A DNA stretch of 64,000 nucleotides from Aradus depressus. Taxonomy: Eukaryota; Arthropoda; Insecta; Hemiptera; Aradidae. The stretch is from assembly GCA_963662175.1 (NCBI GenBank), contig OY759215.1:6809079-6873078 (forward strand), written 5' to 3'. Shown one piece after another: positions 1-10,649 of this stretch. A program made the position numbers and the translations under genes. Under the pieces are notes generated by a model. It had not been told where the DNA came from. It was given only the letters and a program-made list of their open reading frames with translations, and ran no database searches. How positions within the stretch are numbered: the stretch's first letter is position 1; each line of letters opens with the position of its first letter.

Positions 1-802
1 GATCAATAGAGAGCTGGGGTCGGGTCATTAGTTGGGTGGGTGACCCTTTCAACTTTCTGCCCTCAGTCCGGGACCCGTCAGTCGCCATAACTCCTAATAA
101 ATACTGTAAATACCAGTGTGGTCAACTATATACATTGGTTTAAAAAGGCTCAACCCACGCTCATTCCATATCCAGGCAATTAGGACATAACCTTCTCAGA
201 ATTCGAATTCGATCTTCGAGTTGTTTAGTATGATGATATAAAAAAAAAAGTGTAGCATACTATAGGTATTTATTCAACTTTTTTTTTTTTTTAATGTAAA
301 GAAAAACCTATGTTTTTCACAATATTGTCTATTTTTGAGAAAATATATACAATATGGTAGCAATACCGGAAGTAATCCCATATTTTATTTATATATATAT
401 TTTGTGAAATATATATTCATGTCAAATATAGGGAAAATATCAGATTTCCAGTGCCAGAGATTGAAAATCTTTTTCCTCAGAATACGGAACTTAGTTTAAA
501 ATGGCAGAAATGTTCAGGAGTCTTACAGTATACTTTATAGGATACCACATTTTAAATTGTGAGTACCCTGATATGAATTAAAAAAATGTTTAATTACATT
601 AAAATTGGTTATTTAAAATTATGAAATGAATTACATTTGTTTGAAATAGTAAAATAGTATCAGTGCTGATTAAAATATAAATAAATATGTGACAAACAAT
701 AATAAATATATGAATAACAAATATACAGTTTAAGAGTATATATATAAATATATATATATATATCTTGTTTAACTTGCTGTATACTTACTGCCATAAGCTA
801 AC
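1..802. other. AT-rich intron 2 of SDR gene B
   Basis: This stretch lies directly 3' (minus strand) of exon 2 of gene B, whose donor GT is at 802-801, so it should be intronic. It is AT-rich with short A/T runs and a TA microsatellite near 738-763. I see no exon or recognisable element in it. Confidence 0.6.
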
Positions 803-968
803 CTGTAAGTAAGACAGATCGATAAACGCCTGCGTTGTTCACCAGTACAGATATGGGTCCCCAGTTCTCTATGATCCATCGAAAGGTGGCCTTAACGTCA
901 CCATCTTTGGTGATATCACAGATGAGACCTTTAACCTTCCATTCTGTGTTAAGCTCTTTTTCTAGATC
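803..968 (-). CDS. SDR gene B exon 2
   Basis: The exon is 166 bp, with acceptor TTTCTAG before 968 and donor CAG|GTTAG at 803/802. It translates from DLEKELN to LVNNAGVYRSVLLT plus one base of a split codon. It aligns residue for residue with exon 2 of genes A and C, including GLICDIT and ENWGPISVLVNNAG, with one codon more than gene A. The NNAG motif stabilises the central SDR sheet. No stop or frameshift is present. Confidence 0.85.
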
Positions 969-3900
969 CTAGAAAACAAAACAGAAATATTCTTTAAAAA
1001 AAAAAGACATTTGTAGATAGCAACATGATTCCGCAACTTGTTGTTTCTTCATGTTGATGTTAGAAAAAACAAAAGCTATCATATGTTGCTCCTTCATATT
1101 TGGGATATAATCAATTAAGTTTCCGCTTTCCCTCCAAAGCCAGTTGACCCTCTGGTCTAAACCTCTATATTTTATTTATATCTTGGCTTCCTAATCCACA
1201 TACAGTAGAACCTCTATAAGTCGAACATCAAGGGAGACGCCAAAAAATTCGAGTTATAGAGTTTTCGAATTATGGAGGATTTCGACTTAATAAATAAAAA
1301 ATATGTACCAAAATGGCTTGTAGGGACTCACTGATTATTTCGACTAATAGAGGGTTGAGATTTCGAGTAATGGAGATTTTGGGGCTTGAAGGGAAAGGAA
1401 CAAAACTTTTTTCGAGTTTCGGAGGTTTTCGACTTATCGAGGTTCGACTTGAAGAGGTTCTACTGTACTACATTTTTTGTCGAATTCATTACGTCGGCAG
1501 TTATTAGGCTATTTGAGTCGAGTCCCCCTTCTCAATTCCCCCCCCCCCCCCCTCCCCCCCATTAATAGGAAAGTGATTGATGCCATCTTTATGAGGTTTT
1601 GAATTTAATTATAAAATTTCATGTCGATATATTCTTTACATTGATAGTTATTGTGATTTTTGAGTTGAGTCCCCTTCCCTACGGCTGATTCCGCTGAACA
1701 TTTCTGGGTGAAATTTCGTGTTAATACATTCATTCCAACGGCAGCCGTTATTGGAGTTTTTGTGTTAAACCTCCCCCCTAATTACACCTTTTCTTTGACC
1801 GATTTGGCTGAAAATCAATAGGTGTCGTCCTTAATTTGGTATGAATAGGTTCACATATAATATTTTGTGTCGATACATTCATTCTATCGGGAGTTATCAT
1901 GTTCACAGACGCACACACAAGTAGATAGAAATTTCTTTTCTTTAATTTTTGGAATCAGGAGGTCGTAAAACATAAAATTACGTTGAAAACTCAGCATCGA
2001 ATTGTTGACCTATTAAAGAAAATAAAAAAAAATTGTCGGTGAATCACCAGCAATGTACTTCCCTAGAACGAATTAATCAATTAATTTGTCGCTCCCCTTC
2101 AAAAACCAGTCGACCCTTTGCGCTAATATTCATATTTGACTTACATAGGGATTTCTGGATCCTCATACTAAGTTTTATGCCGATACATTCATTACATCGG
2201 CAGCAATTAGAGTTTTTGAGTTAAGCCTCTCCCTAATCACCTCCTTTCTTTTGGTCGATTTGGCTGGTGTCATCGTTATCAATTGGTGTCATCGTTAAAA
2301 AGGTTCTAAATTCACATATAAAATTTCGTGTAGATACATTCATTCTATCGGGAGTTATCGTGTTCACAGACAAACACAAATGGACAGCATTTTTTTTTTT
2401 TTCATATTTGGAATGAGGAGGTCGTAAAATATAAAATTTCGTTTAAAACTCAACATCGAATTTCTGACCGATTAAATAACTTCCCGTATACTTTGTATAA
2501 CAGGGGAAATAAAACAGAAATTTCTGCTGGATCCTGTTCATTATTGTGATGTAGTAATCATTACCAGGAATACTTAGCTCCTCATAAGCGAAAATTTTAA
2601 AAATGTAAAGAAAGAAAATAACGCTAGTAAAAAAAAGCGTAAATTTCATGAATGAAAAATGAAAAAAAGGGCTCATGTCCACCAGATGAACGAAAGAGAG
2701 CTCTAGTAGTAGATGTTATGACCTCGTAGTTATTAAAGCCCGGGCATGAGTTATAAGAACCAACTATTATTAAGTGGGTGCAAATATAGAGCACATATGG
2801 TCATATGGTCCCCCCGAATATGTGTTTGTCGCACATATTGTGTCCTACAATTAAATGTTGGAATAAAACAAGTTTATTCAAGAAAGAATCCAACATAGCT
2901 CGTTTGAAGAACAAAGAAACTGAAATGAATAAAAGAATATTTTATCAAAGCACAAACATTAATAAGAATTAAATAGTAAACAAGATGATAAGAAAATGAA
3001 AGCACCATTTTGAATATTTCATTAAAAACAACAAGTCAAACGTAAAACATGAAACCTTCGTTAAAATAATCTAATAAATATGTATAATAATTATAAATAT
3101 TTATTGTAAACATAATGGGTTAAATTTAAAAAGAATTACCTTACCGAATTCATGAATATACAGAGACAACAAGTGTTTTGGATTAATTTATAATTAAATA
3201 ATTACTATATTAATTTATTTATTACTATAAGAGTGCGCTGGTAGCTCAGTGGTACGCATGCTTGCTTTCTGAGCTCAAGATTGTGGGTTCGAAACCCGAC
3301 CGAGGTCCTTAGTTTATTTTATCTGCGAGGTATAATACACTTAAGCAAGCCGTCCTTCGGATGGGACGTTAAGCGATGGTCCCGAGCGTGTACGATGTCA
3401 GATACTCGTTAAAGACCCCTACTCTAGGTGAATAAAAATTTAGGGTAGGCAAAATTTAGGACTCCCAGAGTAGAGTCGGGCTCATATCCACCAGAGTGAC
3501 GAAAGAGCTCTCTGGTAGTAGGCGATATGACCTCGTAGTTATCAAGCCCGGGCATGAGCGATAAAACCTAACCTAACCCTTTATTACTATAATTATTAAT
3601 TAGCTAATTAATTAATTACTATAATTATTAATTAGCAAGAAAATAAATATAATGGCGTAGTCAACTTTTCAATATCACACAATATCTCGATCAAACTATA
3701 ATGGCAGTCTAGTTGAATCAAATTTGTTCTAGAAACACTTCATTTTTGAAAGCATGGTCTAAAAAAATTGTGAATATATTTACACACTCAATCTCTATTA
3801 TTAATTTACTAACACATACCATAATTATTAATTACTGATGATCGTAATTAGTTGAATAAGACTTTGTTAATAATAGCCAACAATTTAATGCATTTAACAC

Positions 3901-6900
3901 TAATAATCTAGCTTGTCATATCAAGAAAATAAGAATATTATTCTATTTACAGTTTTGTTACTTATTTTCTCTCCTGATTGTTTAACAGTCCAGTTTAATT
4001 AAGCGGATGCAAATGACACATATGTTCCTGTATAAATTAGTTACTGTGACTCATGTCTGGGCTTTAACTACGAAGTCATATCGCCGGCCACCAGAGCGCT
4101 CTGATGGACTTGAGCCCAACTCTACTTTGGTTGTCTTAAATTTTGCCTACCTAGGGTAGAAGTCTTTAATGAGTACTTGGCATCGCACAAGCTGGGGATC
4201 CCCATCCCTTAACGTCCCATCCGAAGGACGGCGTGCTCAAGGTTTTATCACCTCCCAGACTAATGTCCACTATAAGTGTTTTACTTCATTTCAACATTTA
4301 ATATTTCGTCTGTTCAGGCATATTCAATTTAATAAAAAAATATCTTTGACGCAATTCATAGTTCATATGTCAAGATTTTATTTACGGAGAGTTGAGAGAT
4401 ATGTAAAATATTATATTCCATGGATACAATAGAACTTGAAACTGTAAAGCATATGTGGGCAACAACCGGCCCGCGGGCCGAATCCGGCCCGCTGTAAGAT
4501 TTGGTCCGGCCCGCGAGACATTTTGAAAAACCCAATTAAAAAAAAAAAAAAATATTACACTACTTACTCACACTCACTCCAAATTAGGAAGATCGAGTAG
4601 GATGGGGTTTGTCGCTTGCTCCTGCGGGATCAAGTAAGCGAGCAAGGCGAGTGAGGAAAAATTCATGTCATCGCGTGTTTGTTTATGGTCAATAAATTTC
4701 CGTATTTTTTGGTGTTTTTAATGTGCGCGTTTGCGGATGCGATCGATATCTATCGCTAAAAATTATGAACACTACTTTAAAGCCCGACGTTATTTTATTT
4801 TGAACCATCTACGCGGCCCGCGAACGTATTTGCACACTAAAGTTTGGCCCGCAACATGTCAAAGGTTGCCCATACATGCTGTAAAGGATCAAAATCATAG
4901 AGTTGATTTTGCTGTACATGGCTCTGTTATTGTAGCTAGTACCTATGTGTTTTTTTTTTTCAAAATTTAAATTAAAAATCTATTATAAATGAGATGGCTG
5001 CAAAACGTTCAAAATTTAAAATTGAACAAAAATGTAAAAATAACACAACAATTTATCTGGGGAATCAGGTTTGAGTCTATACTGGAATATCTGCACTGTC
5101 CTCCAGCGAGTTTCTCCAGCAAACTTGACTCATTTAGTAATCATTTTTTTTTTTTTTGGAGGTTGTTATGGGCGTGCTGTATTTAAAAAAAAAAACTCAA
5201 AAGAAGAGTTGTTTGTCCACTCACTGGCGGAGCCAGCTTCCAGACTTATTTGACTATCTTTGGTGCTTGAAAATGAACTAGAAGATTGTAAGTGCAGTCA
5301 AGTAAGTAACATTTTCTAAACCTTTATTTAATAAAGAAAATGTGGTAGGTATAATAAATCGATGGCTGTACAATGAACGTTTTATGTCGAGAATCCTGCT
5401 TATTTACGTTTTACTTTCGGTACCTTAACAATCTTGGAAATATTGGTGCATCGAAACTTAAAAAATAATTGTCGTCGGTGATTCACCGGCTATATACTTC
5501 CCCAGTAAGAATCAAATACGTTTTCACGCTTCCTCCAAATTCAATCGACCGTTTGGACTAAAACTCTATATATTGATTTTTCCAGAGTTTTCTTATCTTA
5601 GTTTCTGTTCAACGAAGTTCATAGTGACCAGAAAAAAGGGACATTGAAAGTGCCCCGAAATATTTTCAAAACAAGAAAAAATAAGACACCTCTGGAAAAA
5701 ATGCCGGAAAAAATCAGTATATCAACATCCCAGATAAGTTTAAGAAACACATAAAACTGAATATTCGACTTACATAGTGGCTTCTGAACTACATTGAATT
5801 GCATGTCGATACATTCTTAATGCAGAAAATGGGATTTTGGAGTTCAGACCCTCTGATCCACCCCTCCAATTCGGCTGATTCCGCTAGAAATGAATAGGTG
5901 TCGTCCTTATAGGACTTTGAATTTACATATGAAATTTAGTGCCAATTCATTTATTGAAATCGAGCCCCTCCCCTAACCCCCCTTAATTTTTTGAATCAGG
6001 AAGTCGAAATTTATGACCGATTACATAACTTCCCCTATACTTCGTATAGCTGAGGAAGTAAAAATTAAAAAATGACAAAAATTGTTATTTGGTTTCATTT
6101 TTACAATTTTAAATATTGTAAAACTGTTTTTTTTTTTTTCTTTCTTTCATTCTACCAACAGAGTTTCCTGTGAAATTGAAAAAAGGCAGGGCAGTAATGC
6201 TTTTTTAATCTGGTGAGGGCCCCCCCCCCCTTGGTCCGCGGTTGGAAGGTGATTAATGGGCCGCCATGATGTCGGCTAGCCAGTCAAGTCTGCACTAAAC
6301 AATTCAAAAATCAACCATACTCTCTATTGTAATTAGTGTTGGAATCGCGTAAAAAAATTATCAATATATTAACAATTTTTTATTTCATCAACTGCAATTT
6401 TAAATATGTCTTCCCAAAATATCCAAGTTTAAAATTAAAAAAATTAAGAAAAAACGTCGGTGATTAACAAGAAATGAACTTCCCCAGAACGAATTATTAA
6501 CTTTTCGCTCCCCCTCCACGAGTCGACCGTTTGCGCTATATATTCAGTGGTTCATATCATAAATTTTGTGTCGGTAAAGGCATAACTTAAATGCAGCTAT
6601 TAGGGTTTTTGAATTGAGCCCCCTCCCCTGAACACCCCCTTCCTTCGGCCGACGAAACTCAAAGTTTCTTCGTTCGAAAGGTAATTATTCTACTTCCATT
6701 ACTGTTATAAGTCACCATAGAGTAATATTTTCATACTCTGCACTTCGTGTTATTGAGATAAACACAGGATGGTGAATTAAAAAAATTACAGGTTTTGATA
6801 TAAAAGAAAAAAAAAAACTCTACCCACCTTTATCAAAATTTTGGGACGATACATTATCTTATATATGTATATATATATCAGGGGCGTAGCCAAGATCTTG

Positions 6901-7296
6901 AGCAGGAGGGCAAAGTTAGGCTACGAGGGTGGGGGGTATAGACTCCCGGGGGCACAGCCCGCAGTTTCCGTGGTTAGAGTTGCAGACTTTTTGTTATTAA
7001 TTTCGGAGACTCGGACCTCTAGAAGCTCCCCCTGAGGTGACCACTAACTGTAATACTTAAGTTGACTTTACATGAGCAGCAAAAATAAAAAGCGCAGCAG
7101 CAGGAAATGCACCCTGTGGTTTCTGTGCTTTTAGAATTAATAACTTCTAAGTTGAGAAACGCGGACATATTGTGGAAACTTGTAATAAATAAATAAAACA
7201 AACTTATTTTTGAAATATTGTCTATTCCACTAAAGATATATATACATATATAACTACCGGTTTCGGCTTTATACCATCGTCAGGTCTAGTTATGAA

Positions 7297-7351
<55 letters not shown>

Positions 7352-7895
7352 CATAACTAGACCTGACGATGGTATAAAGCCGAAACCGGTAGTTATATAT
7401 GTATATATATCTTTAGTGGAATAGACAATATTTCAAAAATAAGTTTGTTTTATTTATTTTTTAGAAATAAATTACTCACATCCAAAAGCGTCCATTTGCT
7501 GCTGCTGCGCTTTGCATTTTTACTGCGCATGTAAAATGAGCTTTAAGAATATAAAGTATAACATAAATTACGATTTTGAGCGAGGAAATGAAATGATCGA
7601 ATTCATGTATATTTAAATAAATGTAATATGACATGTTTTGTTCATGTACATTTATGTAACAGCTGATTGCTGATTTAAGAATCAGACGCACGGGAAATTT
7701 GTAGATCCTATTGGTAACTTGCAAGCAATCCATTTTTAATAAAAACTATTTTTTTAGTTTATTTAATTTTTATCTTGGTTTTTTCCTCTGGCCCGGGGGG
7801 GGGGGGGGGGGCACGTCCCCCTCCCCTAACTACGCCCCTGATATATATATATATATATATACGACTCGGTCTAATTAATTGTCATCAAACTTGAA

Positions 7896-7935
<40 letters not shown>

Positions 7936-10132
7936 CAAGTTTGATGACAATTAATTAGACCGAGTCGGTTACCAAAATACGACCAATTAAAAAGCTTGTT
8001 TCTTAGTGGCAACTTAGTTTAAATTTTCAAAAGTTAAACTTGAACAATAAGAGAGGAAAGGTTAAGTTAAGGGGCTTGGATGGGTTAAATTCTCAAGTGG
8101 AGGAAAGTATGGCTCAACTAAGTTTCTACGGAGAGCAGAGACTTTGGAGAATTAACTCAAATAAATCACAAACATTGCTAAGCAGAGAAACACAAGTTTT
8201 GTATTAATTTGGGTAAATTATAAATTATAATTAAAACCCAGATTTATTGGATTTTATTATTTTAACTTTTAAATATAAGGTTTGCATAAGTTTGTATCAA
8301 ATTATGAATGTTTATAGGAAATCTTTGTATATTATTTTTTCTAAAATAAACCCTATCAATGATTACTGTTATTGTTTTTCTTTTGTTGCAGGTTGGTACC
8401 ATTTTTACATACTACTCTGGCCTTTTGTGGAACTTATCTTCCAGGTATATCCCCTCCAACTATCTCAAAATATATAGTTTTTGTCAACGTACAGTAGATA
8501 TTATTTATACCTCACCCATAGAGAGTTTTTTTTTTTTTAATTTAAAAAGAAATATGCATGTCCATCTAAACATTGAGATCTGCATGTAATATGATTCAGG
8601 TGATATGATCGAAAACAAGTAGTCTATGGATTCTTCTGTACTAAATGCTCAAAAGGCCAATCCTTTTGTTTTTGAATCATACCTGGACTTCGACTTCGAA
8701 GTTATATTGCTTATTACCAGAGTGCTCTGATATGGAAATAAACCCGACTATACTGCGGGAATTCTAAATTTGTTTTGCCCTTACGAACCTTATGTACATA
8801 TTAGCCATGCCTCTATAACGGTGTTATTGGTCATTTGCACAGTATCCATGACCTTGAAAGGGAGTTCTATCTAAGAAATAAAACTCTACCCCTCACGGGA
8901 TCCGAACCCGCAATCGTGGTAGAACCATGCGACCAAAGCCCTCACACTCTCACCTCTTTTTAAACCTCACAGACAAAAAAAAAACACCAAGGAACTCATT
9001 GCTCTTGCAATCATTCGAAAATAAATTTAATGACCTGCAATATTAGTTTCATGATTGTTTTTCTGTATCTATAATGATTTACAAGCTAATAGCAAAAAAA
9101 CAATAAAATGCCCTTTCATGATCAAGCAATGGCGTATGACGCAAAATTGACAGCGAATATTTCACAAAGCGTTGGTTGTACGAAAAACATAAAGGGAACC
9201 ACATTTATAGGCTTTAATTTAGGTCCCATTTATTAGTGCTGTCAGACAAACGGTTTTTGAGAAAATTAAAGAAAAATCGTCCAAAGAAGTTATTGGCCCA
9301 GTGTTTCCAATATGGTGGTCTCCAGTTCCAGTTTGGATATAAGCCTTGCGTATCCTAACACCCAGGCCAAAAATTAGCTCAATTGGATTTTTTCTAAAAA
9401 GTGGACGGAAAATAGATTAATTTGACTGGAGTATAAGGAACGCATACGTACGATATGACAGTAGCTGCAGACTCCTAATATGCTCACCATTAGCCTGTCG
9501 TCGTGCGAGTGCAGCCACTTTCATGCCAGCTGCCTGACTGCAGACTGTCCTATCGCAGAACTTGCTCATGTCGCTACAACTACTGTCCTATAAGGAACGC
9601 ATACGTATGGTGGACATGACAGTAGCTGCAGACTCATAATATGCTCACCTGTAGCCTGTCTGCTCGTCGTGCGAGTGCAGCCACCTTCATGCCAGCTGCC
9701 GCCAGATGCGTGACTGCTGACTGTCCTATCCCGGAACTTGCTTCTGTCACTACATCTACTGTACTATAAGGAACGAATACGTATGGTGGACATGACAGTA
9801 GCTGCAGACTCATAATATGCTCACCTGTAGCCTGTCTGCTCGTCGTGCGAGTGCAGCCACCTTCATGCCAGCTGCCGCCAGATGCCTGACTGCAGACTGT
9901 CCTATCCCAGAACTTGCTCCTGTCACTACAGCTACTGTACTATAAGGAACGAATACGTATGGTGGACATGACAGTAGCTGCAGACTCATAATATGCTCAC
10001 CTGTAGCCTGTCTGCTCGTCGTGCGAGTGCAGCCACCTTCATGCCAGCTGCCGCCAGATGCCTGACTGCAGACTGTCCTATCCCAGAACTTGCTCCTGTC
10101 ACTACAGCTACACGATCTCTCCAACGGTCCAT
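803..10132 (-). CDS. SDR gene B, short-chain dehydrogenase/reductase (DHRS11-like), 3' part outside window
   Basis: This is a split gene on the minus strand: exon 1 is 10132-10001 (44 codons, phase 0) and exon 2 is 968-803 (55 codons plus one base). The joined 99-residue N-terminal half starts MDRWRDRVAVVTGASSGIG, the nucleotide-binding glycine motif of classical SDRs. It continues with the basic ALARRADRL stretch after beta-2, which suggests NADP(H) preference, and ends with NNAG. The catalytic Ser/Tyr/Lys half (exons 3-6 in gene A) would lie beyond base 1. Exon 1 has the same length as exon 1 of gene A and differs at only a few residues (VAV/VAI, QSA/ECT). The first intron is about 9 kb and holds three partial copies of exon 1. 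By family this is probably a cytosolic oxidoreductase of alcohols, steroids or isoprenoids; the substrate is unknown. Confidence 0.8.
1115..1985 (+). repeat. R1 dispersed repeat, interrupted by a MITE
   Basis: This R1 copy begins near a degraded start (the consensus gives caattaatttttcgctcc) and reads through modules such as gatacattcatt and cggcagttatta. It is split by the Tigger-like element at 1203-1465, because R1 sequence resumes directly after it. R1 recurs at least a dozen times in this window on both strands. Confidence 0.7.
1203..1465. mobile_element. Tigger/pogo-like MITE with TA target duplication
   Basis: Terminal inverted repeats begin CAGTAGAACCTCTATAAG and end with the inverse (GAGGTTCTACTG). 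TA dinucleotides flank both sides (1201-1202 and 1466-1467), as in the mariner/pogo superfamily. The 263-bp interior repeats words like tcgagt and tcgactta and has no transposase. It sits inside an R1 copy, so it is younger than that copy. Confidence 0.75.
2030..2520 (+). repeat. R1 dispersed repeat copy
   Basis: This is a near full-length R1. It starts gtcggtgaatcaccagcaat and cttccctagaacgaatta, has two internal modules with gatacattcatt, and ends in the decayed hairpin cttcccgtata...caggggaaataaaa. Confidence 0.75.
2668..2765 (+). repeat. S1 SINE, 3' fragment
   Basis: Only the 3' part of S1 is present: gggctcatgtccaccaga, then gatgttatgacctcgtag, then aagcccgggcatgagt. The tRNA-like head is missing. 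Confidence 0.7.
2766..3217. other. AT-rich non-coding stretch in gene B intron 1
   Basis: The sequence is AT-rich. I find no exon, terminal repeat or tandem repeat. Confidence 0.5.
3230..3579 (+). mobile_element. S1 tRNA-derived SINE, full length with 12-bp target duplication
   Basis: This is a good reference copy. The head has RNA polymerase III box A (tggtagctcagtggta) and box B (gggttcgaaaccc). A unique body follows (ccgtccttcggatgggacg; tacgatgtcagatactcgtt; gggctcatatccaccagag; aagcccgggcatgagcg). The tail reads aaaacctaacctaaccc. The target duplication tttattactata is at 3218-3229 and 3580-3591. S1 encodes no protein and would depend on a LINE for mobilisation. Confidence 0.88.
3592..4032. 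other. AT-rich non-coding stretch
   Basis: The sequence carries short attaattactataattatt repeats near 3590-3640 and otherwise nothing recognisable. Confidence 0.5.
4038..4262 (-). repeat. S1 SINE, head-truncated copy
   Basis: Read on the minus strand, this is the S1 body from acgccgtccttcggatggga to the gggctcaagtcc part and the cccagacatgagtcac end. The tRNA-like head is absent. Confidence 0.75.
4450..4878. mobile_element. hAT-like MITE with 8-bp target duplication
   Basis: The termini are inverted (catatgtgggcaac at the left; the complement of gttgcccatacatg at the right), followed inward by GC-rich ggcccgcgggcc motifs at both ends. The 8-bp duplication ctgtaaag is at 4442-4449 and 4879-4886, the size expected for hAT. 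The 429-bp interior has no transposase. Confidence 0.8.
4887..5465. other. Non-coding stretch
   Basis: The stretch is AT-rich with poly-T near 5143-5157. I recognise no repeat or exon. Confidence 0.45.
5466..6062 (+). repeat. R1 dispersed repeat copy
   Basis: This R1 runs from gtcggtgattcaccggct to the terminal hairpin cttcccctatacttcgtata...gaggaagt and an A-rich tail. The middle (about 5585-5770) contains extra sequence not shared with other copies. Confidence 0.75.
6455..6680 (+). repeat. R1 5' fragment
   Basis: The sequence runs from gtcggtgattaacaagaaat through cttccccagaacgaatta to tccttcggccga. The 3' half and hairpin are absent. Confidence 0.65.
6879..7840. mobile_element. TIR element (caggggcgtag ends) inserted in a TA microsatellite
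   Basis: The ends are inverted: caggggcgtagc at the left and ctacgcccctg at the right, with TA repeats outside both. The target duplication therefore cannot be defined. The termini resemble common hAT-type ends (family knowledge, not proven here). The interior is non-coding, contains a nested F copy (7143-7458), and has a G-run of about 20 bases near the right end. Confidence 0.6.
7143..7458. mobile_element. F foldback element, hammerhead-like core on both arms
   Basis: The outer part begins cttctaagttgagaaacgcg and ends gtttgttttattt. Long inverted arms carry gaaatattgtctattcc and an accggtttcgg core. They are separated by a TA microsatellite at about 7300-7350. Each arm contains cctgacgatgg followed by ccgaaaccggt, in opposite orientation. 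Similar 12-bp sequences flank it (ttttagaattaa, ttttagaaataa). Confidence 0.7.
7861..7970. repeat. Near-perfect palindrome around a TA microsatellite
   Basis: The left arm reads cgactcggtctaattaat then tgtcatcaaacttgaaat. The right arm is its inverse, ending gaccgagtcgg. The centre is (TA)n. Arms are about 40 bp without visible mismatch, so it should extrude as a hairpin. It may be a minimal MITE; I do not recognise the ends. Confidence 0.75.
7980..8670. other. Non-coding stretch in gene B intron 1
   Basis: The stretch is AT-rich and has no repeat signature that I recognise. Confidence 0.45.
8676..8785 (-). repeat. S1 SINE fragment, degraded
   Basis: On the minus strand this is the S1 3' region (cagagtgctctgatatgg, cccgactatactgcgggaat in plus-strand reading), heavily mutated. 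It joins directly to an S2 copy. Confidence 0.5.
8787..8955 (-). repeat. S2 tRNA-derived SINE
   Basis: In plus-strand view a box B is visible (gggatccgaacccgc), followed by accatgcgaccaaagccct. Its tail shares tagccatgcctctata (inverse) with the copy at 11598-11795. Confidence 0.7.
8960..9431. other. Non-coding stretch in gene B intron 1
   Basis: No recognisable feature is present. It abuts the exon-1 array. Confidence 0.4.
9432..9940 (-). pseudogene. Tandem partial copies of SDR gene B exon 1
   Basis: There are three units starting at tataagg (9432, 9589, 9765), of 157, 176 and 176 bp. A fourth starts at 9941 and runs into the true exon 1. Each carries, on the minus strand, codons about 9-44 of exon 1 (TGASSGIG to RADRLQ) followed by a GTGAG donor. 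None has the first eight codons with the ATG. The unit nearest the true exon matches it over the shared part. The next has a few substitutions but stays in frame. The farthest has two short deletions and is clearly decayed. Being downstream of exon 1 inside intron 1, the copies have no visible acceptor and are probably silent; alternative donors or cryptic exons remain possible. Confidence 0.85.
10001..10132 (-). CDS. SDR gene B exon 1
   Basis: The exon is 132 bp and 44 codons, from ATG at 10132-10130 to donor CAG|GTGAGC at 10001/10000. The product begins MDRWRDRVAVVTGASSGIGQ and ends LARRADRLQ. The start is chosen because genes A and B share MDRW at the same distance from the glycine motif and the sequence upstream of it diverges. 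It is the only array member with the start codon. Confidence 0.88.
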
Positions 10133-10439
10133 GCTGATTATACAAACTAGCAGGTTCTCTTTTCTCATCTACGAGTATATCTTTCTTTATCTTATCAGTG
10201 AATGTAAATATTTTACCACCTAATATCAGCTTAGTCATTACTAATTTTTTTTATTATTTAATATGTGAAAGTAAATCTCATCTGCGATAATTTAATAACT
10301 TTCCAAGCTTAGCGAAATTATTGGAAACCTAGGAAGAACTCATTTTCGCATTTCAGAAATCAGAACCAGTTTAACTTGTCGAAGACATTTTTTTCGTAAT
10401 CTGCACCTCTTAATTGCTCACTTTTCCCAATACTGAGTT

Positions 10440-10640
10440 GCGAAACGCTGGCTTAATTTACGTACGACAAACTTCTTTTTGAAATATTGTCTATTCTGCA
10501 AGAAATGTGTACATACTCTACCGGTTTCGGGGGACTACACCATCGTCAGGCATAAATCGGAAACCGGAAGTATATGTACCTATATAATTTTTATAGAATA
10601 GACAATATTTCAATAAGAGGTTTGTTTTATTTATTTAATA
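10440..10640. mobile_element. F element copy
   Basis: Inverted outer arms are present (gaaatattgtctattctg and agaatagacaatatttc), with accggtttcggggg and atcgtcagg on the left arm and a truncated cggaaaccgg on the right. It ends ggtttgttttatttattt. No clear target duplication is visible. Confidence 0.65.
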
Positions 10641-10649
10641 ATTTAATTT

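Noticed and set aside
9810..10238. A 142-codon frame through the exon-1 array
   Set aside because: It crosses an array junction and the exon donor. Only codons from ATG 10132 to 10001 match the family.
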